Shown piece by piece: positions 11,901-30,706 of a stretch of 64,000 bases of DNA. The notes beneath the pieces are model-generated. The model made no database searches and was not told the origin of the DNA. It was given only the letters and a program-made list of their open reading frames with translations. Each line of letters starts with the position of its first letter. The stretch's first letter is position 1. Position numbers and translations under genes: made by a program. Source of the DNA: Caprimulgus europaeus. Taxonomy: Eukaryota > Chordata > Aves > Caprimulgiformes > Caprimulgidae. The stretch covers positions 27,978,578-28,042,577 of the forward strand of contig OU015533.1 of NCBI GenBank assembly GCA_907165065.1, read 5' to 3'.

Positions 11901-13271
11901 GTTAGGCGAATTGTGTTGACTTAATATCATGTAGTTACATTCCAGGAAGAGTTTCATAATGATGAGTATTGGGGTTGAAGTTTATAGTCCTAGTTCTCCG
12001 GCTTATGCGATTCCTCTCTAGCTAGTAGCTGCTTCGCCTCAGTGAAAGGGCGTCTGAAATAAAAGAAAGTGTATTTAGTGGTTACTGTTTCTAATTTTTT
12101 GTTGCCTCAGGTTATTAATTTCTGCTCTTAGTTCAGTGATCATACTTCTTGTTGATCAGATAGCACAATAGATGAATATGTGGGACTTCTCTGGCTGCTG
12201 AGAAAACGTCTGTGCTGCAGCCACCTTTGCTGACCGTTGCACTGATACTGTAGGTACTGCAGCTTAGGTAACGACCCATGATTAGGTAAAAACGGGTTGG
12301 CCCAGCTACTACGCTCCTCCTTGCTTGTGGCCTCTACTTGATAATGCAACATAAGACTTTGACACCCTTGAAAGCAGCTCCCAGTCATCTTAGTCAACTT
12401 GTGCTTGTCTGTATGTTCACTTTTTGTGGGTTTTTTCCCATCATTTTTTAAATACTACGGTTACAAAGAATAGAAAATGTCCAAATGACAAGAAACATTA
12501 ATTAATTGTCGTAGAGTTATATGGAGAAGGAAGAGTGGAATAAAATCAGATGTGAGGCATAAGGTCTTTTCCACTAATACCTTCTATGAACACTTTACTC
12601 TGTGGTAGAACTCCTTGTCCAAGTTTTATTTCTGTAGAGTGCCAGTATGAATATTTCAGGCAAGAATTTGATTTTGTTTAATTTCATTATTCTAGCTTGC
12701 TTTTAAAACAAACAAACGAAAACCGAAATACCACCCCCCACCCCCAATAACATACAACCCTACAAAACTGCACATGCAGTATACCATAAAAGAAAGTTCT
12801 TTCTGATCTCCCCTAGCTATTGATACTTGACTTAGCAGTCTTGTAACCAGCAATCTAATCTAAGTAAAATCTTGTGATCAACCTATACCAGAAGGGGAAA
12901 AAACCCAAACCTCTATGGAGTAAAAGTATGTACAAAGGGAGTTAGTGCAGAATAAGTTACTGTGTTTTCAATTCTCACCCTTGCTTTTGTTACACCTACT
13001 TCCCTCTGTAGACAGGTTTAAGGGAAGGATAATTTTTTAAGGATGAAACTCAATTTTCAGAGGGGAATGAGATTTAACAGTACAGCTATCATTACAGTTT
13101 GTGAGCTGCATGTAAAGATGTTGAGAGTTTTATGGCTTACATTTTTAATGCAGCTGTGTTTAAAATAAATGTCTTTTTTATATTCTGCTGCAACATCAGT
13201 TTTATATCATGTGGAACTAAGCTATTTTACCTTCTTAATATTCCTAGGTGTCGTTAAAAATAACATTTTAA

Positions 13272-19032
<5,761 letters not shown>

Positions 19033-19704
19033 TAAATGCATTTATGAGATAAAAGTCTTTCCAGTCCTAGTGTGTTTGCATACAGTAGATGATGGCTAAA
19101 ATCTTGGTCACAGAGAGTTCCTCCTGGCTGAATGAATTCTTGACTTCCTGGAGTCAGGATTCACACAGTGTTTCTGGTTGATCTCTCCTGGTCTTGCTGT
19201 TCCTGTTAAGGCCAGACGAAAAGTTACCTCTTATTTTAATTTGACAATATTAGAACAAAAGAAAATGTGGTCTCAAAAAGGATTGATTTTGGATTAATGT
19301 GTTGATGTTGTTTTGGGTGTCTGTTACCTCATCAAGATAATAGCTGGGATACAGATGATTTGAATTCTTCTGATTTCATTTGTTGCCATGATCAGAGACC
19401 TTACTGTCTTAGTGTGACTTGGATTTTACTTAAGTGTTGCTTTTCCAGTTTCATTAATATTTTCATTCCCTTTTTTGTGTATGTGTGTGTATTCTTCTGG
19501 TCCTGTCCTGTCCCCCCTACCCCACTCCCCAATCTACAAGGAATTAATATTTTCCCTGTTCAGATGAAAGCCATGCCTTAATAAGATAAGAGAAGAAAGA
19601 AATTCTATCGGTTATGTTTTCTAGCCCTCATATAAATGAATGTTTGCCAGTTGCTCTTATTTTGAAAAGGATTGGTTTTATGATCTCTCTTGCTCCCTCC
19701 CTTT

Positions 19705-19729
19705 CATGCATGCATGCACATATGCATGC
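19705..19729. repeat. Alternating purine-pyrimidine CATG/CA tract
   Basis: Twenty-five bases strictly alternate pyrimidine and purine, built from CATG and CA/TA units. Such tracts can adopt Z-DNA, but the TA steps weaken that. Confidence 0.75.
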
Positions 19730-21270
19730 TCCTTCTTCATCTTTGCATAGACAGTATGCATGTGTATATACTGGCTGCCCTTACTACTCACCTCGGTTTT
19801 AATTTTTACTCTTGAGTAAATATTTTAATAGTTTTTAAACATCTGTACAATTCCTTAGAATAAAAATACATAAAAGTGGATTTGTAGTATAAAACATTGT
19901 AATAAATCCCATTATAGAATTCAAAGAGGTTATTTCAAACTTATTTAATACGCATTGCCGGAACATTTTAAAATGTGAAGAGCAATCGTGTTTGTGAGTG
20001 TATTCACATAAAAAAATCAGAGGGGGGGCGAAAGAATGCGAGTACCTTCTAGTGTAATTAATATTTTCCTGATAACTTTCTATTTGGCTTACTACTATAA
20101 CCGACCAATTGAGAAATAAATTCAGAAGTATATTACTTTCTGAACATAATGCTCTAACTTCTTTGGGAAGACACTTTGCAAAAGCCTCACTGATGTCAGT
20201 TGTGCCAGGAAAATGTGAAAAATACTCCTTAACAATTCTGGAATATGTTAGAGGAAGAAAATACATTTTTACTTTCCTTTTCTATGTGACGTAGTGTTAT
20301 GCTGTAAGGAAGAATTATGAAGTATATTTTGCACTCTTATAACATTATAAGGGTAGCTCACCCTCAAATAAAGCTCAATCCTGCAAGTTTTCTTCATTTA
20401 ACAAAGGCCAAAACTCTTTAAAAAAACTTCCAATTAAACATCAGATTGATGTAATAAAAAAGACTGCTTTTTATAGTTAAGTGCATAGTTTTGTATATTA
20501 TCCAGATGTATGAAAGGGGTAAATAATCTTGACTCATGCCCTGTGAAGAATGCATAATGAGTTCTTGATTGAATCAAATTCATTTTAGACAGGAATTCAT
20601 TTTTATAGGGTAGTCTCTAGGTTCAATTGTAATTCTATTTGAGTCTGGAGACCATGGCAGAAATGAGTTGTTGCCCATTCTTTCCTTTGCCCAAAACAGC
20701 TTCCTGAGTACTGCCTCTTGGCTTGGTGGAAGGAGAATAAGTTTAGCAATGCATTATTGTTTTTATTGGTCAGGACACTAATGGAGGTCTTCCATGACAG
20801 CTATGTTTTAGAAGCTGAATACTTTAATTAGGCTGGTTACTAATCAGTTGTTGGATTATTGATTGTGTCATTTGTCAAAGAGCTGGAAAAGCAGATTTGT
20901 TGTTGCTGTTAGTTTATGGCTCCCTACCCCACTGGGTACAAGTCTCCAATGTAGTAGTAGTTTGGATGTTGCAAGGCTTCATTTAGCTAGCAGTATCCAT
21001 GAGAAAGTAGGAGATGTGGACCTTGTGACCTAAGGGATCTTACGTAAACTAAAGAATTTCCAGTCACAAGAAGAAACATGATTGTCAGTGGCTGTGTGGT
21101 GTGTGTGTTTCTGCACAGAGATTCAGAACAGCCTTTTCAAATGGCTCATGCTGCACTGAGGAGGAGAGAATGTTGCATGTGCTTCCTGTCTGCTGACACT
21201 CCATTTGTAGCCATGTTGTCACCATGAGCATCCTAGCATTGATTTGTGTTCTGAGGTGCATTTTTTGACC

Positions 21271-21297
21271 TTAAAATAATAAATCTTATTATTTTAA
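21271..21297. repeat. Perfect 12-bp inverted repeat, 3-base loop
   Basis: TTAAAATAATAA and its exact reverse complement TTATTATTTTAA flank ATC. The arms are pure A/T, so a chance origin next to the ATT microsatellite is plausible. Confidence 0.85.
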
Positions 21298-21310
21298 ACT
21301 GTTATCATTC

Positions 21311-21363
21311 TATATTTATTTTATTATTATTATTATTTTATTATGTTATTTGCATTATTATTA
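21311..21363. repeat. ATT/TTA microsatellite, interrupted
   Basis: Repeated TTA/ATT units with a few TTTTA interruptions and two single-base breaks. This is an ordinary trinucleotide microsatellite that is likely polymorphic. Confidence 0.85.
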
Positions 21364-22361
21364 AGCTTGAAAGGCAGGTTGCAAGGTGATGTAACACACT
21401 GTCCTTTCTTATACATTGGTTTGAAGCTAATCACTTGCCAATGCATTAAACCTCTTGCATCATTTTACAAATAAATTATGTGAGTTAGAGACATGAATTT
21501 CTTTTGTAGATGTGACTATGAAATTTAAGGAATGATATATGTAGTGTAACATTTGCTGGCATAATGAACATGCACGTTAAAAATAGAAGCCAGTTGGAAG
21601 CCCCTTCAAAAAACAGATATAAAATCACAGAAACTATAAAGGTTGTTTTGAAAACTAGCCATAACATTCCCCTGTGTGGGTTTTCTGTTTTCCCTGAATA
21701 ACGAGTACAGAAACGTCTTTCTGGGTCTGTCCCAGTTTTAGAAACTGTGATTATATTTTTTTTTCTTCCCCTTTTTTTCTTTTGAGCAACTGCTCAGGAG
21801 AATAAATTAGGCGATATGACATGTAAGGGGAGAGGGAAATGTCTCAAAAGAAAAGCTGACTAGAGGTGTGACAGGAGTTTGTTTAGCTGCTAGCCAGAAG
21901 ACCTGCGTTTGGGAGTTTGCTGTAACTCCTTACTTGCAAAGCTGCGCTAGTGTGTGATCGTCAGAACATATGCACTCAGTCTCTGAGAGAAGGGAACCAG
22001 CTGGCTGGCAGAAAAATACCATTGGCATTGCCCGTGTTCTTGTGTTGACAATGCCACAAGCTGCCCTCCCAGATGGAGAATTTGAATGAAGCCAGTTGTG
22101 GGTCATAAAAAAACAAATCTTCATTTTTGTGCATCATTCTTAATGATTGTTATTACTTAAATACAGTCTTATTTCATGGTCAGCAAAAACACATAGTAAT
22201 TTTGAAGATATCTTTGAAGTTTCTCATTTGAAAGGAAGCAAGGTAGAGTGAACACATTACATTGTGCTGTATTTGTGCATTGTCTGTAGTGATGGCTCAT
22301 CTTCTGCGTTGTTGAACATTTAATTTTTTTGTTACAATCTGTGGTTCTGCTTTTCCCTTAG

Positions 22362-22491
22362 GAACGCTCAGACCAGGGAGTCTTTAAAAAATCAGCCTTT
22401 GACGGGAGTCATAACTTCGCAGCTGCTTCCCGACACAATGATACTGTTCTTCAGCCGTTTGTACCGTGCAGTCCTCAGGAAAGAATAAAAG
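22362..22491 (+). CDS. PARD3B: PARD3B coding exon 3 in window: post-PDZ3 linker
   Basis: The exon encodes about 43 residues, ERSDQGVFKK...SHNFAAASRHNDT...CSPQERIK, following directly on the PDZ3-ending RRLEVQTE. The acceptor is TTTTCCCTTAG and the donor is AAAAG|GTAGCG. The length is 130 bases, entering in phase 0 and leaving one base over, which the next exon completes. No domain is recognisable: this is the flexible, fast-evolving linker of Par-3 proteins, rich in S, N and charged residues. The SRHNDT..CSPQE wording resembles the corresponding PARD3B linker (SRRND..CSPQ) and differs from PARD3. The identity is therefore supported by position, phase and a few anchor residues rather than by a domain. 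Confidence 0.88.
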
Positions 22492-25400
22492 GTAGCGCCT
22501 AGTTATCCTTCTCTGTGCTAAAAGAAAGTGCCTTGTGTTGTTTTTAGAAATCCACAGCCACTAGAATAGCAATTAATTAGAGCAAGTGCACACTGTGTTA
22601 CTTTGAGGCTTCAGGATCCAGTGAGGGTGGGAGAGCTGACTCAGAAGTTGTGAATTAGATTCCTGGCACAAATTCCAGTTTAAGTAACAGTTTCTAGCTC
22701 GCTGCCCCAACACGTAAGGCTGGATAAAAAACAAATGACGAGTGCAAAATATATGTTGTCAAAATGTTTATTTTCTATATCTCTTTAATGAGTACAATGA
22801 TTTTTGCATTGAATTCTTAGAATATGTCCCAGGTTATTATAAGCCAAATTAATTTGTACAAAAGCGTAGTATTCATAAAGTACACTTACTTATTTTACAC
22901 TTAAAGGTAAAGTCTGTTCAAAGATTAGAAATACTCCCTTAATTTACAAATTGGAATTATAGTAATGTACTCATTAAAAAAAATGAGGTAGTAGTGAACA
23001 TTTTGCAAAGAAAACCTACATGTATGAGCATATGCAAGCATGTAAGTAAGAGCTTTTAAGACCACTTATTTTCCTGTTGTCTTTTGTTTCCAGTGGCCTA
23101 CTGTGCTATCTGTCCAATTGCACCTGACTCAGCAAGAAACTAGTTATTTGAAAAGTTTAAGTATTTGACATAGTCTTAACCCCTGTCCTTTTAAGTGTCT
23201 TCTTATCCTTCAAGTCAAGTACATACTTAAATACCTTCCAGTAGCCAAAAAAGAGCCCATATCTGTAAAGCTCAAGAGAAACTCCGGTATAATTTAGGGG
23301 TGAATAATTTGTGTCGACTTCAATATTTTGATAGTGAGACCCCAAGCAAAGAATTAGATATAGAATCTAGCGTTGTAAATATCAGATCCTTTTGTCTCTG
23401 GAGACATTGATAGAGGTGAATGGCAACAGGTAACTTGTCACTTGAAGTTAAAACAAAATATGCAGAAGAGCTGTGCTTTCAGATAAGGATTCTCCAACTG
23501 AGATCCAAAAATCAGGATGACCAGTAACTCATTCATAAAATTGTTTTCAATAAACATCTTTTTAATTAAAGAACAATGATAAGGAACTATAGCAAAAAAT
23601 TGTGATGGCCTGAGAAGAGAATGTGTGTGGGATGTAGAAAGGATGCTCTGGAGTGCTGCTGAGGGCTGTTGTCAGGGAGGGTTTGGCATGGCTGGGTCTT
23701 CTCTGCCGTGGCCTGCTGGGAGCAGTTTGGAGTTGGCGTCAGTGGATAACAAGTGACAAAGACGTTTCTAGCACTTACTAGAAGTATCATTGTTGTGCCA
23801 TTTCTGTTGAGGATTTGGAATTTAATTAGTAAAATTTAAGTTAATGGAGAACTGCACGGGCACTTCAAGCAGCAAGGTGTCTGCAGTAGGGCTCCGATCT
23901 GAAATTTTCTTAGTGAAAGATGTTTTGGGCTTACAGTAGCCCTGTGCATTGTAGAAATATTTCTTACAGTAGTCCTGCACATTGTAGACATATTTCTCTA
24001 ATTTTGAAGTCATAGTATTAAGTGTTATTGAGCTGATACTCATCTTGCCTTTCATATGAGCCTATCACTTCTTCCAGTCACTGATTAAAAGTGGTTTTTG
24101 TAGTTTCTTATAAAGTTTTGTCCTCAGTCCTTCAAGGCATCTGTAAAGGCAAAATCCTACACCTATGCACAACCCTCATTTAACTCTTAGGAACTTCAGG
24201 TTGTGTGCCTGTTCAAGGATGTGAGTCACAGACATGGTGAGTTTCTTGTAACAGGTGGGAGCAGTCCCGTGTTCATTCTTATGGTGTACTATCCGGATCT
24301 TGGATTTAGAACTCTGAATGGTATATTTTTTTTTACAAATAAGAAAGGGTAGAAGACATTTTTAACATAATACAGGATCTATTATAAGAATTTAATGGCA
24401 GGAGCTGTATTACCTTTAATAAAATGTCACTTTCTCAATTAATGTTTTCCAGTAAGTTATTTTCAGTATCATTCACTGCTCATACCAATAAAATTCTTAT
24501 AAAAGCTCAGCAAAAATACACTGAAGCCTGGCCTGCTAATATTGCTGTCTGTTTTATGAGTCTTTTTTATTATACATGAGCAAGAAAAACCAATGTCTGG
24601 GGAAAAGTGGCTATAGCCAAAACATTATATTTTGTCTTGCCTGTGGATATTTAAATAAGGGGGGAGGGAATACTGATCCAATATTGGAGTTCCAGTGTTT
24701 GTTCTGTTTTTGCATGAATAAATACTTGCTGCCTTCAGGTCCTCACTTCTTTTTCTGCCAAGCTGTTGCACACATTCAGTGTTTTTCCAAAAAACCTCTT
24801 TGAGAAGTGATACTTCAGTGCCAACAGCTTTACGTTTCTGGTGTTGAAAGATTACTGGAATGTGTTTCATTAGAGGTTCTTATATATTTCTTATAACCCT
24901 ACATTATATATGGCTAAAGGAGAAATGCTGTCATCTCTCTGGTTAAATAGTAGAATAATCGTAAACTCTCTCTACTACCACAGACTGCCAAGTCTTCATG
25001 GTTGTACAAGCATCTCTGGTTTTGTATGTGTGATAAAGTCAAGGTAGAAAATTAAGTAGAGAAATTTTAAATTAATGTTTAAATTTTGCTTGTAAACTTT
25101 ACATGTATCTTACAAACTCAATAATTTATTCTCCTAAACTGTTTAATATTTGCAAATTCAATGTATTTTGTTTAGTGGCTTACCGTTCCTCTGATCATTC
25201 TGGATCTAAGATAATTGCCTGAGGTCTTGCACACGGAGGCAGTGACTGCCTCTGAGATTAAATGCTCTCATCCTTTTGCTCCTGCTTTCCTTTTACTGGG
25301 AGCTGTAGTCCCTTGTGATCATTTTGGATTTGCTCAGGAAGTCTGACATTTTGCAGTGTATACTGTCATACAAGAAGAATACCAGTGGTAACCAGTCGCC

Positions 25401-27600
25401 AAACAGCCTTGTGAAATGATGTATCAATTACTATGAATCAAAGTTACTATAACTGCATTAAATGCTCGGTCTTTCCGGCTATGGATGTTGGAGGCTGCTC
25501 AAAGAGGGTAAGGCACAGTGTAGGGTGTGGTGTGATTTCCATCAGCCATCCGTTTCCTACTTTGGGTAGTCAGTGGTTTATAGAATTCCTAAATCAGAGA
25601 TTCTGTCTGGACTGTTGTGCCATTGATATTTTTTTAACTTTTGGTCCATTTCTTTTTTTTTTTAAACATTTTTCCAAAACATCCTCATGGCAGAGTTCAG
25701 TGATTTAATTGCACTGGAAAAACAACTACTTTGTGTTTGTTATAGCTGAGATACTCAATAGTTACACTGGGTGCCTTCTAGTTACTGTGGAAGAGACAGT
25801 TTGTGAGAGTTTCTTTTTCACCTAATGCACTCTTGTTTCAGTTTTTATTGCTGCTTATTCTAAACCAAAGAATCCTGGCCAGTCTTCCTTATCAGAATGT
25901 TGATGCATGTGTCCAACTACCCTTGACACATTTTCAATATGTTTCTGAATTATGTTACATCCTCTTTCAGATAAGATGATTGCAACCTTAGATGCTATTT
26001 AAAAACTAGGCACATCATTAAATCTGGGTTCTAGATGAAGTGTTTGGACTTTTCTTAAGGCTCTGAATATCAGTTTCCTTTTGACTTCACTAAATATATA
26101 TTCAAAGAATGATACAGTCCACTTCTATTGTGTTGTTCCAGAGTGGTAGTCACTAAAGTAAGAGCCCTTTGGTATGTGTTAAGAGTTTTCCCCTACTCCC
26201 ATGTGTATGACTCTGCAGTCACTCACAGAGTGTCACCTGTATTTTCCTACTCAATATCCTGCAATCTTTTTGCGTAGTCTGCTTATTTTTGATAGTTCTG
26301 AGTGTTTTTACATTAGTAAATTTTTTATCTTCTTACTCATCTTTCAAATAATTTAATTACATTGAACAGTATGAGTTTCTCTTTGTTCTAAATTCCTTTT
26401 ACTGTGAGAGCTTGCCATTTACTCCTCATCTTAGAACTTTTATCCTGATCTGCACACCTTCATTTTCTTCTGATGACATTCTCACTTTTCCTGAGATACA
26501 GGGTTTGAAGTATTTCTTACCTTTCTGATCTTCAGCCAATGGGAGTTTTGTAGAATTCTTGAGTTAAGCAACCCACCTTAGTGTGGGTTTGTTGGGATTT
26601 TGTTTGTTCGTTTGCTTTTAGGGAACTATTTCGGTCCTCTTACCTAATAAATATAATCTATTGCTATTTGACTTGATCCCCTCCCTGTAAATAGTTTTTC
26701 TCTCAAGTTAGATTAGTACTTTCACACAGGATTGTGCAAAAAGACAGGTCACATGAAAGTGTGGTATTTCCATATTGTTAAATTGCTTACCTGCCATTGA
26801 AACCCAAGAATTATTAATTGTCCATGTTTCTTGTTAAGTTTTGCAGGGGTGAAGACATGTCCTATGTTGAAAAATCTAGGGACTTCTTATAAGATTAAAC
26901 CTTTAGGTTGAGAGGTGAATTTACAGGGTAATAATGAACTGGCCTACAGCAGGCACAGCAGTCATTAAATACTGCAGGTATGCAAGTGTTGTTGCTTAGC
27001 AAACCACTGGAAGGTTTAATTGAGTAGTTCATGTTTCTCTTGTTCCAAAGTAATTTTCTGGTGTGAGCTGAATGCCTTTTGTAAAGGTAAAGAAGGAATT
27101 ACTGTAATGGTAGGAAGACTGTAATTCAGAAATGCCTCTATCTTTTGCCATGGGAAAACAGAAATTTTTCTTCTTCTGACCTCTTTGCTGAGAATGTGGT
27201 TCTCTTCTGTTCATGAAAGGCGGTAAATGCTCCCTGTCAAAGGGAATGAAAGCATGAGCCTACAATCAGTTAGGATACAGCTATGTAGAAGTGAAAATCC
27301 ACTCTAATGGAGCAAAGCATTTGTGCCTTGCACTCAACATCACTATAAGCCCAAAGTTTCCCTATATTTATCTTTAATTATGCATATGCAAATCTGAAAA
27401 TCAGTTCTTCAGGAAATCCCAAGGGGTATATTTTCTGCTTGGTATGATTTTAATTCTAGTTTAGTTAGTTTAGGGATTTGAATAATTTGTGACTCACTTC
27501 AGAATTGCTTGAAGCCTTCCAGTCCAGTCATTGATCAGTGAACTGGTGTATTATACTTGTTTCTATGGCTTCTTTAACCCCTTTTAAAATTATATTTCAG
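22492..27600 (+). other. PARD3B: PARD3B intron, 5109 bp
   Basis: GT-AG intron ending in TATATTTCAG. It contains an imperfect 33-bp tandem duplication at 23931-23996. The remainder is AT-rich sequence with no feature that I can name. Confidence 0.88.
23931..23996 (+). repeat. Tandem duplication, two copies of a 33-bp unit
   Basis: Copy one (23931-23963) and copy two (23964-23996) are adjacent and differ at 4 of 33 positions. Both begin TTACAGTAG and end ATATTTC. This looks like a local segmental duplication that has since drifted. Confidence 0.85.
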
Positions 27601-27700
27601 AGTTGCCAGTGTCTGATTGTGGCAATGGTGAAAATGAAACCCCTCCACCTCTCCCACCACATCCCAGTGATGATCTGCTGAATGAGGATTATAATCACAG
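27601..27700 (+). CDS. PARD3B: PARD3B coding exon 4 in window: proline-rich linker
   Basis: The exon encodes about 33 residues, ELPVSDCGNGENET followed by PPPLPPHPSDDLLNEDYNH. The acceptor is ATTTCAG and the donor is CACAG|GTTGGA. The length is 100 bases; it takes one base from the previous exon and leaves two for the next, so the frame stays open. The TPPPLPPHP run has PxxP spacing of the kind bound by SH3 domains, although no partner is known to me. The LEDYSH-like end (here LNEDYNH) and the following SAVYxxDQHINFRS block match PARD3B. It is a short linker exon without a folded domain. Confidence 0.9.
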
Positions 27701-29783
27701 GTTGGACTTCAACTGTTCTTAATAGTTACAGCCCTAGTTGCTCATGAGTGGTTGTGGTAGTAGTTTTAATTGATTTTTAAAATAACTTTTTATCTTGTAA
27801 AATTTTGTACCACCATTTTTACAGTTTTATGAATGATCCTTTAATACAAGCTGTGACTGATATGTTAGCATTTAATATGTTGTTCATTCCAGTTGTGTGT
27901 AAACTGCAGTATGCCTGCTATCCATAATATAAGGGTCATAATTCCCGTCATGTGAATCCCAAAACGTAATCCCACTAAAAAAAAAAAAGGTGGATTTAAA
28001 ACTATACCAATGGGTACCATATATAGATGCAGTGCCTGAAGTCTCTTAAAGCTCTAAAAGCCCTAGCCAAATTCAGTTTATAGAAAACTGAATCTTATGC
28101 AGCATATCAGCCAAAGACATTTGAGGTTACAAAATGAAGCTTCAGGAAGTTCGATCATTGAAATGTGTAGGGGAAGAATTAACGGGCACTTTACCAGTTA
28201 TAAATGCATTGGGTAGGTGTCTCAGATACTTTAAGAATAGCTTTTGTAAAGGCTGTGCTTAATGGCAGCTACAAGCTTTAATTTCCTTATTAAAGGCAGA
28301 AGTTTCTATTTCAGAAAGGAGTGTAAACATGTTGAAGTTCATGGTGGCATATACTTTGTCTTCAGTAGCACAGGATTCAAATCCAAGCATCGAATCAACC
28401 TATCGTACATCTAATGCTGAAAATTCGGTGTTGAACACTACTTGTTTTATGTGTATTCACTGTTCTGATAGTCATGCAATTATTTTATTGAAACTGTGTT
28501 AGGAAAGTATGCATTTCAACTAAAAATTTAGCCATACTTCTGTCCTTGTGTGCATGGGTGTTATAAAACCTACCCTTTAAATGACTGATTGCACAAGAGT
28601 AGGTATATTTTATTATGGATACCTTGAATTCTTCATACAATTAAGAGTCTTGTAACTAATTTCTTTTTACTAACATAGAGTTGTTTCACCAGAGTAATTC
28701 TATAATTTCTGGTCTCCCAAGCAGGTATGTAGGTCATGGTAAACAAACAAAACTCCACATAGATGAATGGAACTCTACATTAAATTCTCAACTGCTGTTG
28801 TTTGCTGGAATCTGTTCCTAATTTTTCGACAGGCTGGAAGCAAAACCAGTCCCTTAAATGACAATGATGTATTAAAATAATGATTAATTTACAGTCCCTT
28901 TCTTCCACCCTGACTTTTTTCCAGTTTTGTATTGGTTTTGTATTTGGAAATTAAGTTCTGTTGAAATTGAATTGCTGTATCAAGTCATTCTGATTTCACT
29001 GAAATTACATTTCAGCAAAAAACTGGGGAAAGTGTTTTGGCACTCTAAAACCAAACCTTTAGACTGAACAGTTTGGAAAGAAATGTATTTAATTTAATTA
29101 ATTTTAGAACTGTTTTTGTTGTTGTTGTTTTAGAGTATTAAAAAGAAAATTTCAGATGTGTTACAGTGAGGTGTTTTGACTCCTCACAGGTGAAAGTTAC
29201 ACTGAGTGGAATTTTCAGATGTTTAGATATTTGCCTAACTTAAAGTAAAATAATGAAAAAAACCCAAAAAATTAAAAACCAAACCGTGACATTTTGTAAT
29301 TTTTTGGAGTGTTGTGGCACCTGCCATGAGGCCTTCAGGCTCCAGCCTCTGCAGAAGTGGTGCAAGGCTGTAAAATAATTTTATATTAGCAGGTGAAGTA
29401 GAATTGAGCAGGTACTGTGGCAGTTTTTCCAACTTTCTGTAGCATGTTATTTGGAAATGCAGTGGTTAAATAGAGCTAGCAAAAAAAAAAAAAAAAAAAA
29501 ATTGCAGGTTCCTTTTTTCTTCTGGTAAATAAAATATTGTGTAAAAGCAATTATCACTAAGCATTTACATTTATATTTGCCTCTGTGATGAAAAATAAGT
29601 GACTTGGAGGTGTTAAGTCTCACAAAAGAAAGTTGAGGACCAAAAACTGATTTTAAAATGCAAAGCTGCCGTCAACTGGAGGAAGAAACACATGTATATT
29701 GTGCATGCTTTAATTAGTTCACTTGTATTCTGAACTGGTGCCTAAATATTTTACATGTCTTCTTTTTTTTTTCCTTCCTGCAG
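27701..29783 (+). other. PARD3B: PARD3B intron, 2083 bp
   Basis: GT-AG intron, the shortest in the window. It holds a 21-base A run at 29481-29501 and a long T/C tract ending CCTGCAG at the acceptor. No other element was recognised. Confidence 0.9.
29481..29501 (+). repeat. Poly-A run, 21 bases
   Basis: The longest homopolymer in the window. No retroposed body was recognised upstream of it. Confidence 0.9.
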
Positions 29784-29899
29784 CCCTATCATAAATTCAG
29801 CAGTGTATTTAACAGATCAGCACATCAACTTCAGATCTTTGACACCAGCCAAGCAGTCTGAATCAATTAATCTGAAAGCCTCAAAAAGCATGGATCTGG
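29784..29899 (+). CDS. PARD3B: PARD3B coding exon 5 in window: conserved KSMDL block
   Basis: The exon encodes about 39 residues: PIINSAVYLTDQHINFRS, LTPAKQSESINLKA and SKSMDL. The acceptor is TTTTTTTTTTCCTTCCTGCAG and the donor is CTGG|GTAAGG. The length is 116 bases; it takes two bases from the previous exon (serine codon) and leaves one G, which becomes the first base of a valine codon in the next exon. KSMDLV followed by ADE/PDE is shared by PARD3 and PARD3B and is one of the best-conserved words after PDZ3. SAVYxxDQHINFRSxTPAxQxESINLKASKSMDL is characteristic of PARD3B. This region leads towards the aPKC-site-like segment encoded further downstream. Confidence 0.96.
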
Positions 29900-30684
29900 G
29901 TAAGGAGGAGTGGGGTGACATATATGTCAGCTTTTTAGCCTCAGCCCATCTGCACCATCTCCGTTTCTTGCTTTTGTTTCTTAAACACAAACATCAGGGA
30001 GTAAGTTCTGCAGAGGAGCTGCAGTGATGGGGACAGTGATCTGCCTCCTGTAGCATCTAATTGCAAATATCCTTTTTATTAGAAACTGAAGAAAGGTTTC
30101 TGTGGGTTGTTTGGGGTTTTTTGTTGTTTTGGATTTCTTTCTTTCTTTTTCTTTTTCTTAAAGGCCATTCTATCCATTGTATTGAAATCTTAGCTGAAGA
30201 AAAGAGGACCATTTGTAAAAATGAGCAGAAAGAATTGCTGTACAAGTTCTATATGTCTAAAAAATTTAGCAAAAGAGCAGTAACAAAAGTCATTTTCATA
30301 CAGAATAAAAATTGATTGCAAAACTACACTGGACAAAGGCTAACTTATGCTAAGACAGGCTGTATATTTCTTCATTGACAATGACAAACACAAGCAATCA
30401 AAGTGTTGCAGTAGATCTTTATAAATGCTTGAAGAGTGGTAAGGTTATGGTCCTCTACCCATCAATGCTGTGCAGAAAATCTTGCAGGATGGGTGAAGCA
30501 GAAAGTAAATGGTTCTTTCAATACTAGGAAAGCATTTGCGGCTGGAAAATTGAAGGGTTATTGCAGTTGAAAACCAAGTCATTTTTTAATGAGAGTTCAA
30601 GGAAAAATTTGCAAAGTTCAAAGAAAACCAAATAAGCTTTTCTTTTTCCTTTTAATTCTTCTTTGTGGCACTCATTCTTTATCT

Positions 30685-30706
30685 GTTTTTGTTTTTGTTT
30701 TTGTTT
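30685..30706 (+). repeat. (GTTTTT)n microsatellite, 3.7 units
   Basis: Three full GTTTTT hexamers and a partial fourth. An ordinary short simple repeat. Confidence 0.85.

Noticed and set aside
19835..20266. 143-codon minus-strand open frame with an upstream ATATTCCAG
   Set aside because: About the longest frame expected by chance in 64 kb. Possible donors are weak and no family is recognised.
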